Source of the DNA: Cardiocondyla obscurior
Taxonomy: Eukaryota > Arthropoda > Insecta > Hymenoptera > Formicidae
Assembly: GCF_019399895.1 (NCBI RefSeq)
Contig: NC_091865.1
Coordinates: 3,849,001-3,913,000, forward strand
Length of the DNA: 64,000 nt
Direction of reading: 5' to 3'
Each line of letters opens with the position of its first letter. The first letter of the stretch is position 1. Below the pieces are notes generated by a model. It saw nothing but the letters and a program-made list of their open reading frames with translations, was not told the origin of the DNA and did not search any database. The position numbers were made by a program, and so were the translations under genes. Shown here in pieces: positions 1-10,857 of the stretch.

Positions 1-128
1 TATTGACAGACTCGCCGATCCTTTTATTGCTTTGAGGAGATCGATCCGCTATATAAATATTTTATTTTAATAATAAATGTAGATTATTATATTAGAAAAA
101 TTTTTATTTTATATGTATATATTGTTAG

Positions 129-907
129 TCATTCATTTGACGTCGTAATACCTTCCTCTTCAACATCTTCCTCTAAATTGTCTTCTGTAAAATTTCCTAA
201 GTCTTCATCGATATAATCTGTGTTATTTTCTTCTTCTTGCTGAGCCTTGTATCGATCTTTATTTAAGACAACGTTATTAGTACGATCGTTATTTCTATTA
301 GATTTCGTAATAATCTGTTGATATCTCTGTGGCACTTCCGTGTGAAGAATAGAACAATGTTTTAGATGCGTCGAATATGGATAAGCATTATGTTTGAAAG
401 TCTTATATGAATTTGCAGGGGGATAATAGTTTACTGCTGATTCCGGCATAGGACTTTGATGACGTCTAAAAATCATGAAATTGCTTTAAATATATAAAAT
501 ATTGGTATTTATTAAAAAAAATTTTTTTTTACTTGTTTTCTAGTTTTATATGCTTAGTTACGTTTTATTTTTTCTTCAAAATTAAAGTTTTACATAAAAA
601 GAAAATTTTAATATTAAATTCTGGCTCAGTTTATTATGAAACTATATTACAAAAAAAAAAAAAAAAAAAAAAAACTGGTTAAAGATTTAAACAAAGCATA
701 TATGGGAAATTTCTTTCAATTGATAATTTTACTAATTATTCAAAATTACCTGGTGCTTTTATCAGTGATATCTTGATTGGCCCTTTGCGAATATTTCCAA
801 TATGCATCAGGTGGGTTTCTAACGTCAGTGGTTTGATTAGTAGACCACGTAGATGTATGTGGTGAAGTGTACTTTGTCTTTTGTCTTTCAATTTGCTCCA
901 TTTTCAT
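129..907 (-). CDS. Small acidic protein of unknown family, two exons (164 aa)
   Basis: Two coding exons on the minus strand, 907-750 and 465-129. The first ATG is at 907 (protein begins MKMEQIERQK), with an in-frame stop a few codons upstream. The donor after 750 reads CAG|GTAATT and the acceptor before 465 reads TTTTTAG|ACG. Exon 1 ends with two bases (AG) and exon 2 supplies one (A), so an Arg codon is restored and the frame is kept. The protein is hydrophilic, with no signal peptide or membrane segment. The last third is strongly acidic (a run of Glu, Asp and Asn, then EEDVEEEG) and the middle is basic and Asn-rich. I do not recognise the family. It is tail-to-head with the homeobox gene on the same strand, about 750 bases away. 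The model rests on splice phase and intact frame only; an extra 5' exon is possible. Confidence 0.6.
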
Positions 908-1657
908 CAGGAAGCTTGTATAAATATTTAATCATTGTCAAAAATGAATTTTTTTTTATTTATAATATTTTGATTCTCATACTTTGCACTTCACCTTTTT
1001 TAAAGTCAATTTGTTTATAGCTTAATACATTTGTATTTACACAGTTTGCTTTTGATGTAATTCTGTTGTTAGTTCATTAATTTTTTTTATGCTGTTTACA
1101 TTTAGCTCAAATATGATTTGCACTTCTTATCGTAACAATTTCATCACAAGTATTTAAGTTTACAATTTTTTTTTTGTTTTTTAAATAAATACGATAAGGT
1201 ATTATATGTATCGATTTAATTTGCATTTTTAAGCTAAGTTATGTAAAAGAAAAAGTTTTAAAAAAATTAAAAAACTCACTTTGTGGCACAATCAGTAATT
1301 AATGTCTTTTCGGAATACACAATTTTCTTCGTCACGATTCGCAATCCATGTACAATTTCTTCAAAGAACTCAAATCTTGTGATACGATTAAGAGCTGGCA
1401 AGATGATTAGCACAGAGATGAGAATGAAGAAAGAAAGATATAACGTTGGATACTTTACGAGAAATTAAATAAAAAAAAATAGTCTTAAGAAGATTAATAA
1501 TTGCACATTTAAAATCTTGTCTGCAATTATATCCACGTAGAATAACTTTTCGGGTTCTTAGGAAAATAAAATAAAATAAAATAGAGCAGTGCAGTTATAG
1601 AAAAAGGAACGAGGTGACAGTCGTGATCTAAAAACGTGTAGATCATAATTTTTTCTT
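908..1657. other. Intergenic, AT-rich, no gene seen
   Basis: This AT-rich spacer lies between the acidic-protein gene and the homeobox gene. It should contain the 3' UTR of the homeobox gene on the minus strand and the 5' end of the small acidic gene. I see no supported coding sequence and no clear poly(A) signal on the minus strand. Confidence 0.5.
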
Positions 1658-3613
1658 TCACCATTTATCAGCTTCGTTGCTGTCTTCGTGCTCCAATGAC
1701 GAATTTAATGTGCGCTGGAACTCGTGCACTCTTTGACTTTGTTGCTCGTGATGTAATTTTCTCCACTTAATGCGGCGGTTTTGAAACCATACTTTAACTT
1801 GGGCCTCTGTTAATCGAAGTGCATGAGCCAAGTACAATCTTTCGGGCCCCACCATGTATTGCTGACGTGCAAATTCACCCTCTAGACGCTCTAATTGCTC
1901 CGCAGTGAAAATTGTTCGCACCCTCTTTACTTTGCCACCCCCGCCAGAATTAGAACTCGAACTGCCGTTCTTTGTTGAGCTTTCTTGGCCTGAGAAAATT
2001 GTAAGCAAACGTGTAGGAAGACAATAAGAAATGTTTAATTGTATCTGATGCCAAATCAAAAGTTAAATGATGTAAAAGTTACTTCAAAGCTTTAAAATTT
2101 ACGTAATAATGTACTATGAATAACAAATACATTGTAATTAGGTTAAATTTTGTACAAATATTTGACGTAATCTTATGAACATTTTTAAAAGATTTTTTTA
2201 TAGATATTTCAAAAGATTTTATAATAAAAAGTATATGTACCTGTATTTAAAATTGAAAAATTTAGAACTTATTCGTTTCTTTTAAGAATAGATAATTTAA
2301 ATATTTGACATTTTTTTTCCGGTGAAAACTAAAATTTATCTGAAGGTGGTTACAGACTATCAATTATTATACAGTACATATAATAATACTTCAATTGTTT
2401 TCTAAATATTTTATCGAATAATTGCAAATAATAATCAATTTGCATGAAACGTAATATATAACTGCTTAAAATTTTTTAATTAAAAAAAAAAGATGTCTAT
2501 AAATTTGTCTAATATTATGCAATAACATTTACTAACAGTATTTCTTTTGTTTGTGTAATTTATTGCGGTTACGCATACGTAAATTTAATATTCCAAATGT
2601 CATTCTTCAATTTGAAATATTCTCTTTTTTACAACGAATTAATTGGCATATAATTAAAGAACGATATTATAAATACCCTGGTGTTTTCTATATTGTTGCT
2701 GCTGACTTCGCTTTTCTCGTTGATTATTTCTTAACCCTAAGATTGCATCGATGGTGAAAGATTTCGCTTGTTGCTGCTGTTGTTGTTGAGAATGCTGCAT
2801 GTGCGTGATCGAATGTGGATGCGGTACTTGCGTTGACAAGTTTTGCGCGGATAGTTCCGTACCGAGCAGATGCGAGCGTCTCATACGCTCCAAAGCTATG
2901 GCTTCGAGATCAGGGTTCCTCGGCTGTACTTGCAAGTTTCTAAAATCCTTATGATCTAGCATGGTCGAATTCTCTAGCACACCGGCACCACCTCGCAGTC
3001 TTTCGAGGGCCAAACTGCTAATATGATTATCCCTCATTCTATCCAGAGAAAAGTTAAACTCTTTCATGCGGTCGAGATTATAATTTTTGAGCATGCCAAA
3101 GTCCTTTATTTCCTTTTCCACGACAAAATTGAGATCCTTGCTGTATCTGTCTAAGGAAGACAACGATGTATGAGGACTCCTTTGCTTGGTCTCGCGTAAA
3201 TTAAACAGCACGTTTTTGGCGCTGGAATTTTTTGATCTGCAAATCGTTGCGGTGTCAGCTGATTCTTCATTCTCGTTCAATCTGTCCAAGGAATAATTAA
3301 TCTCAGTTAAGTTATTGGGAGAATAAGCGAAATCTTTGGCTTTATTTAACGTCATAGTTAGATTTCTTGTCGGGTTTTCGCATGGAAATTCATTAAATCG
3401 AACTGGCGTTCTATCATTGTTTTCCAGACTAAGATGAAAATCCTTCGATTCAGTCAAAGTGTCTTCTTTAGTTTTATCAATAGACAGATTAAGTTCTTTG
3501 ATGCGCTCATAATTTTGAAATGCTCTTAACTGGGATTCCGAGTGACTGCTGTCACTTATGCAATCCGATAAGTCCTCTGCTGTTAGTCTACCCGACGGAT
3601 CGCTCGTCTCCAT
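1658..3613 (-). CDS. Not-type homeobox transcription factor with eh1 repressor motif (422 aa)
   Basis: Two coding exons, 3613-2677 and 1989-1658. The donor CAGG|GTATTT and the acceptor TTTTCTCAG|GC join in phase 1 and restore a Gly codon. The homeodomain occupies about residues 333-392 and begins VKRVRTIFTAEQLERLE. Helix 3 reads QVKVWFQNRRIKWRK, with Trp48, Phe49, Gln50, Asn51 and Arg53 all present. The QQYMVG and IKWRK signatures fit the Not (notochord/90Bre-CG18599) family better than Emx or NK. An eh1-like Groucho/TLE-binding motif, FTIDAILGL, lies at residues 286-294. Its separation from the homeodomain by the intron agrees with a repressor of this class. The N-terminal 260 residues are low-complexity with a poly-Gln run and a degenerate, repeated LDRM/LERM motif. 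Expected role: nuclear DNA-binding repressor in patterning. Family assignment is from memory of the homeodomain; Vax/Emx-like is the alternative. Confidence 0.88.
1990..2676 (-). other. Intron of the homeobox gene
   Basis: This intron of about 690 bases separates the eh1-containing exon from the homeodomain exon. It starts GTATTT and ends in a pyrimidine stretch with CAG on the minus strand. It is AT-rich and no embedded gene is seen. Confidence 0.8.
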
Positions 3614-4150
3614 TTTGAAAGTGTTCTTGAAACTGTTATTTTAAATATATTTTTGGCACTGTAGATAATATTCACATCAGACAAATTTTGACATTTCTAA
3701 AACGTAAAGTTATCTGTGCAAAAAACATGTAACATAAATTTTCTTTTCATCAACCGCCAGCCAAATATATCCAATTAGTTTTTCTTCTTCACTGTAGTCA
3801 TCAATTTATTCATCACTGTCTAAGTCGTTATTCAAATTTGATTAATCACGTTTTTTTTTAATCAAACAAATTTATATTATTTTTTAGTCACATTGATTTA
3901 TTATTCACAATTTCTCGCACAACGATAAAAATTATTTTATCACTGTCGTATTTATTATAAATAAATTATTATCTCGTGACAAACAATAAATTTACACACA
4001 GTCACAACATTTAAATTGAACAACCGTATGTTACTCGGATGAAGCCAAATGGCTGATGGATAAATACGAACGAAATTAAATACGCAAAAGAGGTAAAAGT
4101 GCGAGATGAAAACTGTAGCAGTATCGAAAGACCGAACTACGATGATGCTG
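3614..4150. promoter_or_regulatory. 5' flank of the homeobox gene
   Basis: This AT-rich sequence lies directly upstream of the homeobox start codon on the minus strand. It must hold the 5' UTR and possibly the core promoter. I see no clear TATA box at a convincing distance. The assignment is by position only. Confidence 0.3.
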
Positions 4151-4160
4151 GCGGCGAAGT

Positions 4161-4836
4161 ATGATAGGACCGCGGCGCTCCGCAGCATCCAAGGATAATG
4201 ATGTCAAGCACGAGGATCACCGCTATCGGATAGGGTTGGCCAACAGGACCAAGGATATCCAGCTAATGATCCCGTACGTGACGAGGAGGGTATTCACCCG
4301 CCGCCTCGTATCCCTCCTTACCCCCCCGCCACCCCTAACAATCAGTCGACCGTTATGTTTCACCTCCGCAACCCCCAAATGGACCGCAGGATACCCCCTC
4401 GTACGGTCAATATTTTTTCATTCGACGAGAGAAGGCCGGGGTGCGCGTCGTCGTCGGATCCTGGTTGGCCGGGTTCTGCCATCACCCTGTGTCTGGGACA
4501 CGCCTACCGCGAACACCGTGGGGGTTATTTGCGGGGAGTCTGTTACTTTTTTCTACCCTCTATCTCGAGCTATCTAGCCAGCATCCACCTCCGCTGACTC
4601 GCAACCCGTTCTTCCTCCTTGTCGCCTTCCTGCGAAAGCACCCCATCCCACGTCCCAGCCACTCATTAATAAGCTTTCGCTTAGACCGACTAGCTCACTT
4701 GAAGATGCTGATACCGACACCACTAGGCTTCTCAGAAAGCGTATCTGTGAGGCCGAAGATGAGCGCGTGCGTAACGTAGTTAGCGCCTTGCTTCAGCCAC
4801 TCGTCAGCGACGTCATCCGCGTCCAAGACCGCTAAT
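4161..4836 (+). pseudogene. GC-rich open frame broken by one TAG; possible degenerate mobile-element or orphan coding fragment
   Basis: From the ATG at 4161 one frame is open for 138 codons. It meets a TAG at 4575-4577 and then continues open in the same frame for another 85 codons to a TAA near 4834. The part after the TAG ends with a charged, helix-like stretch including RKRICEAEDERVRNVV and LLQPLVSDVIRVQDR. The block is much richer in G+C than the AT-rich DNA on both sides, with sharp edges. I recognise no domain and see no terminal repeats. It could be a decayed transposable-element gag-like fragment, a non-coding GC-rich exon, or chance openness caused by high GC. Confidence 0.3.
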
Positions 4837-7100
4837 TAGGTCTTAATGATGATGAGGTAGTTTAATTTTGTTCAGATGATCTTTCTTATCTCGACTTGGA
4901 TTGAGATAGTCTTCAACATCGAAGAGTTTACTCACTATGGATTATTGGGAGGAATTTCGCGCAATTTATCTTATGAAATTTCTCCGTTGACTCGAGAAAT
5001 TCTTGAGCTAATTACATGAGGATGATAATATTATAATGAACATAAATTAGTTAAAAAAAATCATAACAGTTTATAAAACGAAGATTTTGGGGGGAGTATC
5101 ATTAATATACTTGTCAGAACAGAATTTTTAAACGCGAGTTATATCTATTGTGTAATAAAATTGAATTATTTATATTACATTACAAATAAATTCTTGTAAA
5201 AATAGTATATTAAATTACTCATTGCCGAAAATGTTTCCTGCTTACAGAAAAATAATTGAATTGTAAAATATTAATTTGAAATAAAATATAAATAATATTG
5301 AAACGATTATAAAAAAAAAAGTTGCCAATTGTAGTAATACATATTATCTGCAGTTTTTATACCGCTAAATTAAGACGCGGCTTGTTATTAATATATTCCA
5401 AAGATGCTGAGGTAAATAAGTCTTCCTTAATTGCTTCATGCCAATCTGAAACTTCATCCACAATCTCCTCATTAGACGTTGACGGGTACGCGGGAATTTC
5501 AGTACCTTGGAAAACCTCTAAGGAGGTTACACTCGAGGGCAAGAGCTTAATTATGCCGAGGTTTTACATCATGTCGACTTCATGCACGCACAATCTTATT
5601 TTTTGTTAGCATAACATGTCATCTTAATAATATTTGACGTCTTGCTTTGTCTCAACAGTAGAATTAATTAATTTGAATGGAGAACATTTTATATTAATTA
5701 TATCTTTTACTTTAATTTATTAATAATAAACTCGTAACGTAAGGAAATAAAACATTTGGATACTTTATAGCTACGTAATATTTTTATATTTTCACGATAT
5801 ATGTATTTTTATACATAAGAATTATTTTAAAGCATGTATAAATTTTTATATAATTTTGTTTGAATATTATAATTATAATAATAGTACTAAATGCGCACAC
5901 ATAAAACATGTTATTAATGTCGTCTTGCATGAACGACTAAGCATACGCATGAATAACACCTCTAATAAAAGTTTTACTCTCGAAAACCCATTACGAAGTT
6001 AAGATTGAACCATAAATTCTAAATTTATGCACAACTTTTAAGCTATTCTCAAAGTATTTTACAAACCGGTTACTAATTATATATTTCTTATATACAAACT
6101 ATAAAAGAAATTTCTTTTTTATCACGAATTAGTAACAATATATTAAATTTTTCTCTTTTATCCGAAATTGCGTATGTATTTAATTTGCAGAAAAAAAAAA
6201 CCAGGTTAATTTATGTTATTTTATTTTTATATTATATTCTAGCATAGTATTTATCAGTTTTTAATTAAGATTATCTAAGAGATAAAAGAAGACAGACGTA
6301 AGATCAAATAAAATAAGCGACAAATGAATAAATTAAATGGTAGCCTGTACCATAGTGGGGGCTCAAAAGAATTTCTATTGAAGCTCGATATCCACCCTCT
6401 TGATCGCCATCCAAATGACTTGCGACTCACCCTTATTACGGTCTGAAATTTATCACAGAAATTTCGCGGAGTATTTTACCCGGATAATTGCTCCGCTTTA
6501 TAAGAGCCACCCTTACGAGCCAATATATAAGACAAAGACGATCAGGCAAGACTTTTATTCACTTCAGCGAATTCGGTTCTATGTACAAGCAAATTCTGTG
6601 ATAAAATAAGTGAAACAAACCCGAATTTTTAAGGTACTTGTACATAATTTAAATATATTATGCGCAGGCAAATTAGTTAATTTTAAGAATATTTGATTTA
6701 AAAAGTTAAAGAAAAAAATCGAATTAAAAATAATATAAGATATGCAAATTTAATTGATTTTACGTTTTGGTGGCGATTAAAAAAAGAAAAACTACACTTC
6801 GACGTATCATAGTTTCAATTATGATCTTTAGAATTGACTCTCGCGTTTATGAGGTCCTTATATTGTTCGCGTCAATCATTGGTCGGGTTGATAGATTTAT
6901 CAACCGCGGAAACTAATCCAATTCGCTAAACCTCCTAATCGCGGTATGAAGAGCTCATTAACTACCTAAATATCAATTTCGATAATAAACAGTAACCGCG
7001 CTACTTATTGTTTCTAAATTGAATCCGTATTGCGAATAGCTTAGCTGTGCGGTATAGGCGCGAACGCACGTATAAAATGCATGAACGCATAATGCCATAC
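4837..7100. other. Intergenic, AT-rich, no convincing gene
   Basis: Mostly AT-rich. A short frame on the minus strand (5542-5357, with the motifs SNEEIVDEVSDWHEAI and NKPRLNLAV) reads like the C-terminal scrap of a protein, but it has no supporting splice sites or start. A block at about 6345-6605 is more complex and could be regulatory. A perfect inverted repeat lies at 6886-6905. Nothing else is supportable. Confidence 0.4.
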
Positions 7101-7680
7101 GCATCCCCCTTCCAGCCCTTCACTCTGAACAGCCCGGGAACGTAGGTATTGCGATCGACACATACAAAGCAGCCTCCCCTCCTCCCTTCCTGGACTTTAC
7201 AGCATTCTGTTGCCTTACAACTGACGTTACCATCCTCCCTGGTCCCTCTTCACCGCCTTGGTTACCCTTGCCGCTTCCTCCTCCTCCTCCGCCTCTTCCA
7301 CCTCATCTTCCTCCTCTGGCTTTCATTCCACATGCGATATTAAAGCCAAGGCAATTAGCGGTGGGGGTTGTTGCGAGGGATGGCGAGGGAGCGCGACAGT
7401 TTCAGCCGGGTTTCGTAGTCATCCCGCCTGGTGGGGTTGTCTCGGATATGATTGGCTGTCAGCGGGGGTTAATCCCTGGACCGGGCCACACCCCGGCATG
7501 TCTCAATCCACCCCCGTGAATCCGGCCGACCAAGCTTTCCGCCCGGAATCCACCGAAAACGAGGGTGAAAACACGAGCGGCAAGAATATACCTGACGTTT
7601 CCGGAACGTGGGATGGGTTAAGCTTCTTAAGCGTGAAGGAGATAATTTCGGACAGATGATAGCGTCGTCGGGTAAGAAAG
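7100..7680. other. GC-rich block with a CTC/CCT-rich tract
   Basis: A GC-rich island stands out from its AT-rich flanks. It contains a pyrimidine tract (repeated CTC/TCC triplets, about 7267-7318) followed by G-rich sequence. Several frames are open through it on both strands, as expected from composition. None has a family signature, so I do not call a gene. It may be a regulatory island or a non-coding exon. Confidence 0.35.
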
Positions 7681-10116
7681 GCGGTAAACGCGTGCTCGTT
7701 TTTAATGATGTAGTAGTTAGCGTTTCATTACGCGGATGAAAATTATACGCCGCTTTACGAAGAACTAGGCCCACGATGAAAGATACGTTGGCTTAAAAAA
7801 ATATTCATAACCGTAAGTAAGCAGTCATGTAGGCTATTCAAAAATTATTTTAATTTTTTCATTAGTTTTGTATAGAAAATTTGAAACACAAATGGGTTTA
7901 TATACGTAATTAACATGTGCAGTATAGTTTCTAAGTAATCTTAATTGATTTACGGTAGGAATTAATATCACTACTAATTTTTATTGCAGCTATTTTTTCA
8001 TAAATCATAGTAACACGGTAACAGACTGTTTAATTTAGATGAAAGTCAAGAAAAGTTTCAAACTTTTATCAACTAAAAGAGTTGTAATAAAAATTTTATT
8101 AGGCAAAACAGGAAAGAAATATAAAAAAATAAAAGAGACATTAAAAGTATACAACTTGATATAAAAAGATTAAGAAAGGCTGGAGTTCAGTCATAAAAAA
8201 AACTTTTTCTTGTAAAATTAAATATATTAATTAATTAATTAATTATTGTATCGGCCTAGACTAAACGTCTGACGGTACATTGTATAAAGGTAAAATATTT
8301 AGTACGTTATAACGTACAGTTTTTTTTATTTATCAGTGATTTCGCACGTACACATTACATTGAGAAATGTATAAAATATTACGTAATATATTTGAATTCG
8401 CAATGTTAAAAGATTTTATCAAACAGTATTCATATACCTTAATTATCCGCATCTAATGGCTACGTTGGTTTAGTTGCGTCGTGACAGATTAACTTCTACA
8501 TACCGGCGGGAGTTACGTGAATAATTACACCTCTAACGCGTACCAGATGTGGATTTTCTGCAAAAATACTGCTTTACATCATCAGTATCTACACGTATGC
8601 GTGATGCGTAAGATCGATTTTCCGACACTCTCGTATTTCAATCGCGTTGCTTCTCTAACAGTGCGAAATACTGCGAAAGGTTACAATTGAAAACGCTTGA
8701 CTTCGTTCGTCGTCGAATTTTATTTTTTAAATGCCTTTCTGGATTTTGTGGCGGCGTACAGAAAATGAAAAACAAAAAGACAAAGAAGAAAACTGTGTTA
8801 CACTTAGAAAACGTCCAAACGCGCCGGAAAAATCGATGCGAGCACTGCTGGCACTATCTAGCATCGAGTAAGTATCCAGCTTGAAGTTTCTTTATTTACT
8901 ATAGCTCAGAAAATGGAAAAAGTGTACGAATGCATTTCATGATTATTAAAATGAGATAAGTAATTAATTCTTTTTAATATTCAAATTAATCTTTTTTTAT
9001 TTATTAGTCGCGGAAAAATATAATTTATAAATTTATATCGAGTATTTAAATTCGTACATTATTGTGTGGGTTGACTTTTACGAAGTCAAGTAGGGCTAAT
9101 TAAATTTCTTCGTAACAACGACATGTAAACCTGAATTTTATTATGGTTCCATGAACGTATTAATTTTTGCTTTCCTCGAAATATTTGCGAGTGTCCATTG
9201 CGTAATTACTTAAACGTTTTTATTCAAAGAGCAATATTATCATTGTTCTTTTTTTGATTTTTTTATTTAATAAATTTAATCTGCAACAATATTTGTTTGT
9301 ACATTACATGACATTCGGTTTAATAATTTTTATTTATTAATAATAGTAAATTAATTTTTGTCGAACAGCGATATGCAAAAATATAAATACTTTCTTTACA
9401 ATTGTATTTTTAAACTTAATTTAATAAATATTTTAGATGTACATTTACAAAAAGTATATTACAAGTATTCGATTTTACATAAAACATTTTTATTTAACAA
9501 GAATATTTACATGAGATACATGCGCATAATATAAATAATAGATAAAATATTAAATTAAAGAAATATAGATAATAAAATAAAATGTAAAATGTTTTTAAGA
9601 TTATCATATCTCTTGTTATCTGTTCATAACTCTGCATACTTAATCAGATGAATCACTAATACATATATGACATACATATCACTGAACCGCAAAGCAGTAT
9701 CGTTAACCTTGGGAATTCCCTTTATCTTATTTCGCATATTTCTCGAGTATCTACAGCGATTTACTCTTGCGTGAATTGTACCAAAGCATATCATTATTTT
9801 TAAATTAATATAACATTGATATTTATTTTTAAATATAACAATAATTGCAGTTATTATTGTTGTAATTATATTTAATTTAATTTTACCTTAGCAAAGTAAT
9901 TAAATAAATATTTGTAATTTAATTGCTAATGCATGTTACGTAAAAAAAAAAGTTTAAAAATGGCAAATATTTTTTAGAAGAAATATTTGTTGTTACGCAT
10001 TAATTCGTGAAGAAAGAAAGCGTGAAATCGCATACACCCCTTCCCTTCGTATACGCGTGCACAATCTAAAAGGTCCCCAGTTAGTGAGCGTGGGTACTCG
10101 GTCGCATGGAGACTGT

Positions 10117-10121
10117 TCAGT
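10117..10121 (+). promoter_or_regulatory. Candidate initiator (TCAGT) upstream of exon 1a
   Basis: A TTCAGTGCC sequence matches the insect initiator consensus TCAGTY. It lies about 280 bases upstream of the ATG at 10397, at the edge of a locally GC-richer block (10030-10150). If used, it would start the transcript carrying exon 1a of the Unc-13-4-type gene. A single short match is weak evidence. Confidence 0.25.
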
Positions 10122-10396
10122 GCCACTTTTTCCTTCGTAGGGGTCGCGTACTAAATGAACGTCGAAAGTACTGGATTTTAGACTTTCTAGTTAATAAATT
10201 GTCAATTACATTGCACGTATTTCAAATTGCCAAAAATAATATAGCTACTGAATTAAAATCCATTGCATGTAAAAAGAGTGCGTGTGTATATATGTGAAAT
10301 TTATAAACGGTGCGTGTTTCAAAGAAAATTTATAAGTCGAAGATTTGCAAGGGTGTATTTAGAACAATTTACATATAGACTGTGAAAGGTTTAACC

Positions 10397-10857
10397 ATGA
10401 GCGATAACGTAAAATTAAAATTACATCGTATAGAGCGTTTTTTCCAAAATCGCACGAAAGACAATAAAACATATGTTGAAGAAATGAAAGACTCATTCGA
10501 TACTCGTAACGAAGAATATTTAAATAACAGAAATTTATCAATTTTAACGGATACGGGTCTTGAATCAGATGTTGTGGATAACGTTTGCTTGCGGCAAAAG
10601 CAGCACGCTGATACCAAAACATCGAATTCTTGTAGTACGGGTTCACAGGATTCCTACGTTTTAGTAACAGATAAAGAAATGCCTATTATATTAAATGATA
10701 CAAGCTGGGAGTATCATCACATCACTGAAAGTACACAAAGCAATAATATCGTTAAAAAATATTGTAGTTCTAAATGCAATAGTGCTTGGTTTTTAAAAAT
10801 CCGTCGCAAGATTAAGAAAAATAGCCAGAACAAAATTTATCCTGTATTAATAAATAG
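10397..10857 (+). CDS. Alternative first coding exon 1a of the Unc-13-4-type gene
   Basis: The exon starts with an ATG at 10397 (MSDNVKLKLHRIERFFQNR) and ends at a strong donor, AATAG|GTGAGTG. It encodes 153 residues plus two bases (AG). The shared acceptor at 22960 supplies A, giving an Arg codon and keeping the frame (join ...VLIN-R-IQESDGG). The sequence is hydrophilic, Ser/Thr/Asn-rich, with a basic C-terminal patch (KIRRKIKKNSQNK) and no known domain. No other plus-strand acceptor exon was seen before 18388. Membership in this gene is inferred from phase and position. It could instead be the first exon of a separate short transcript. Confidence 0.5.

Noticed and set aside
7149..7774. Several frames on both strands in the GC-rich block
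   Set aside because: Low-complexity Ser/Pro/Leu products from CTC/TCC triplets, no ATG-led domain and no splice sites.
10106..10297. 63-codon frame with ATG upstream of exon 1a
   Set aside because: No domain or splice support; it lies at or before the likely transcript start and would at most be a uORF.
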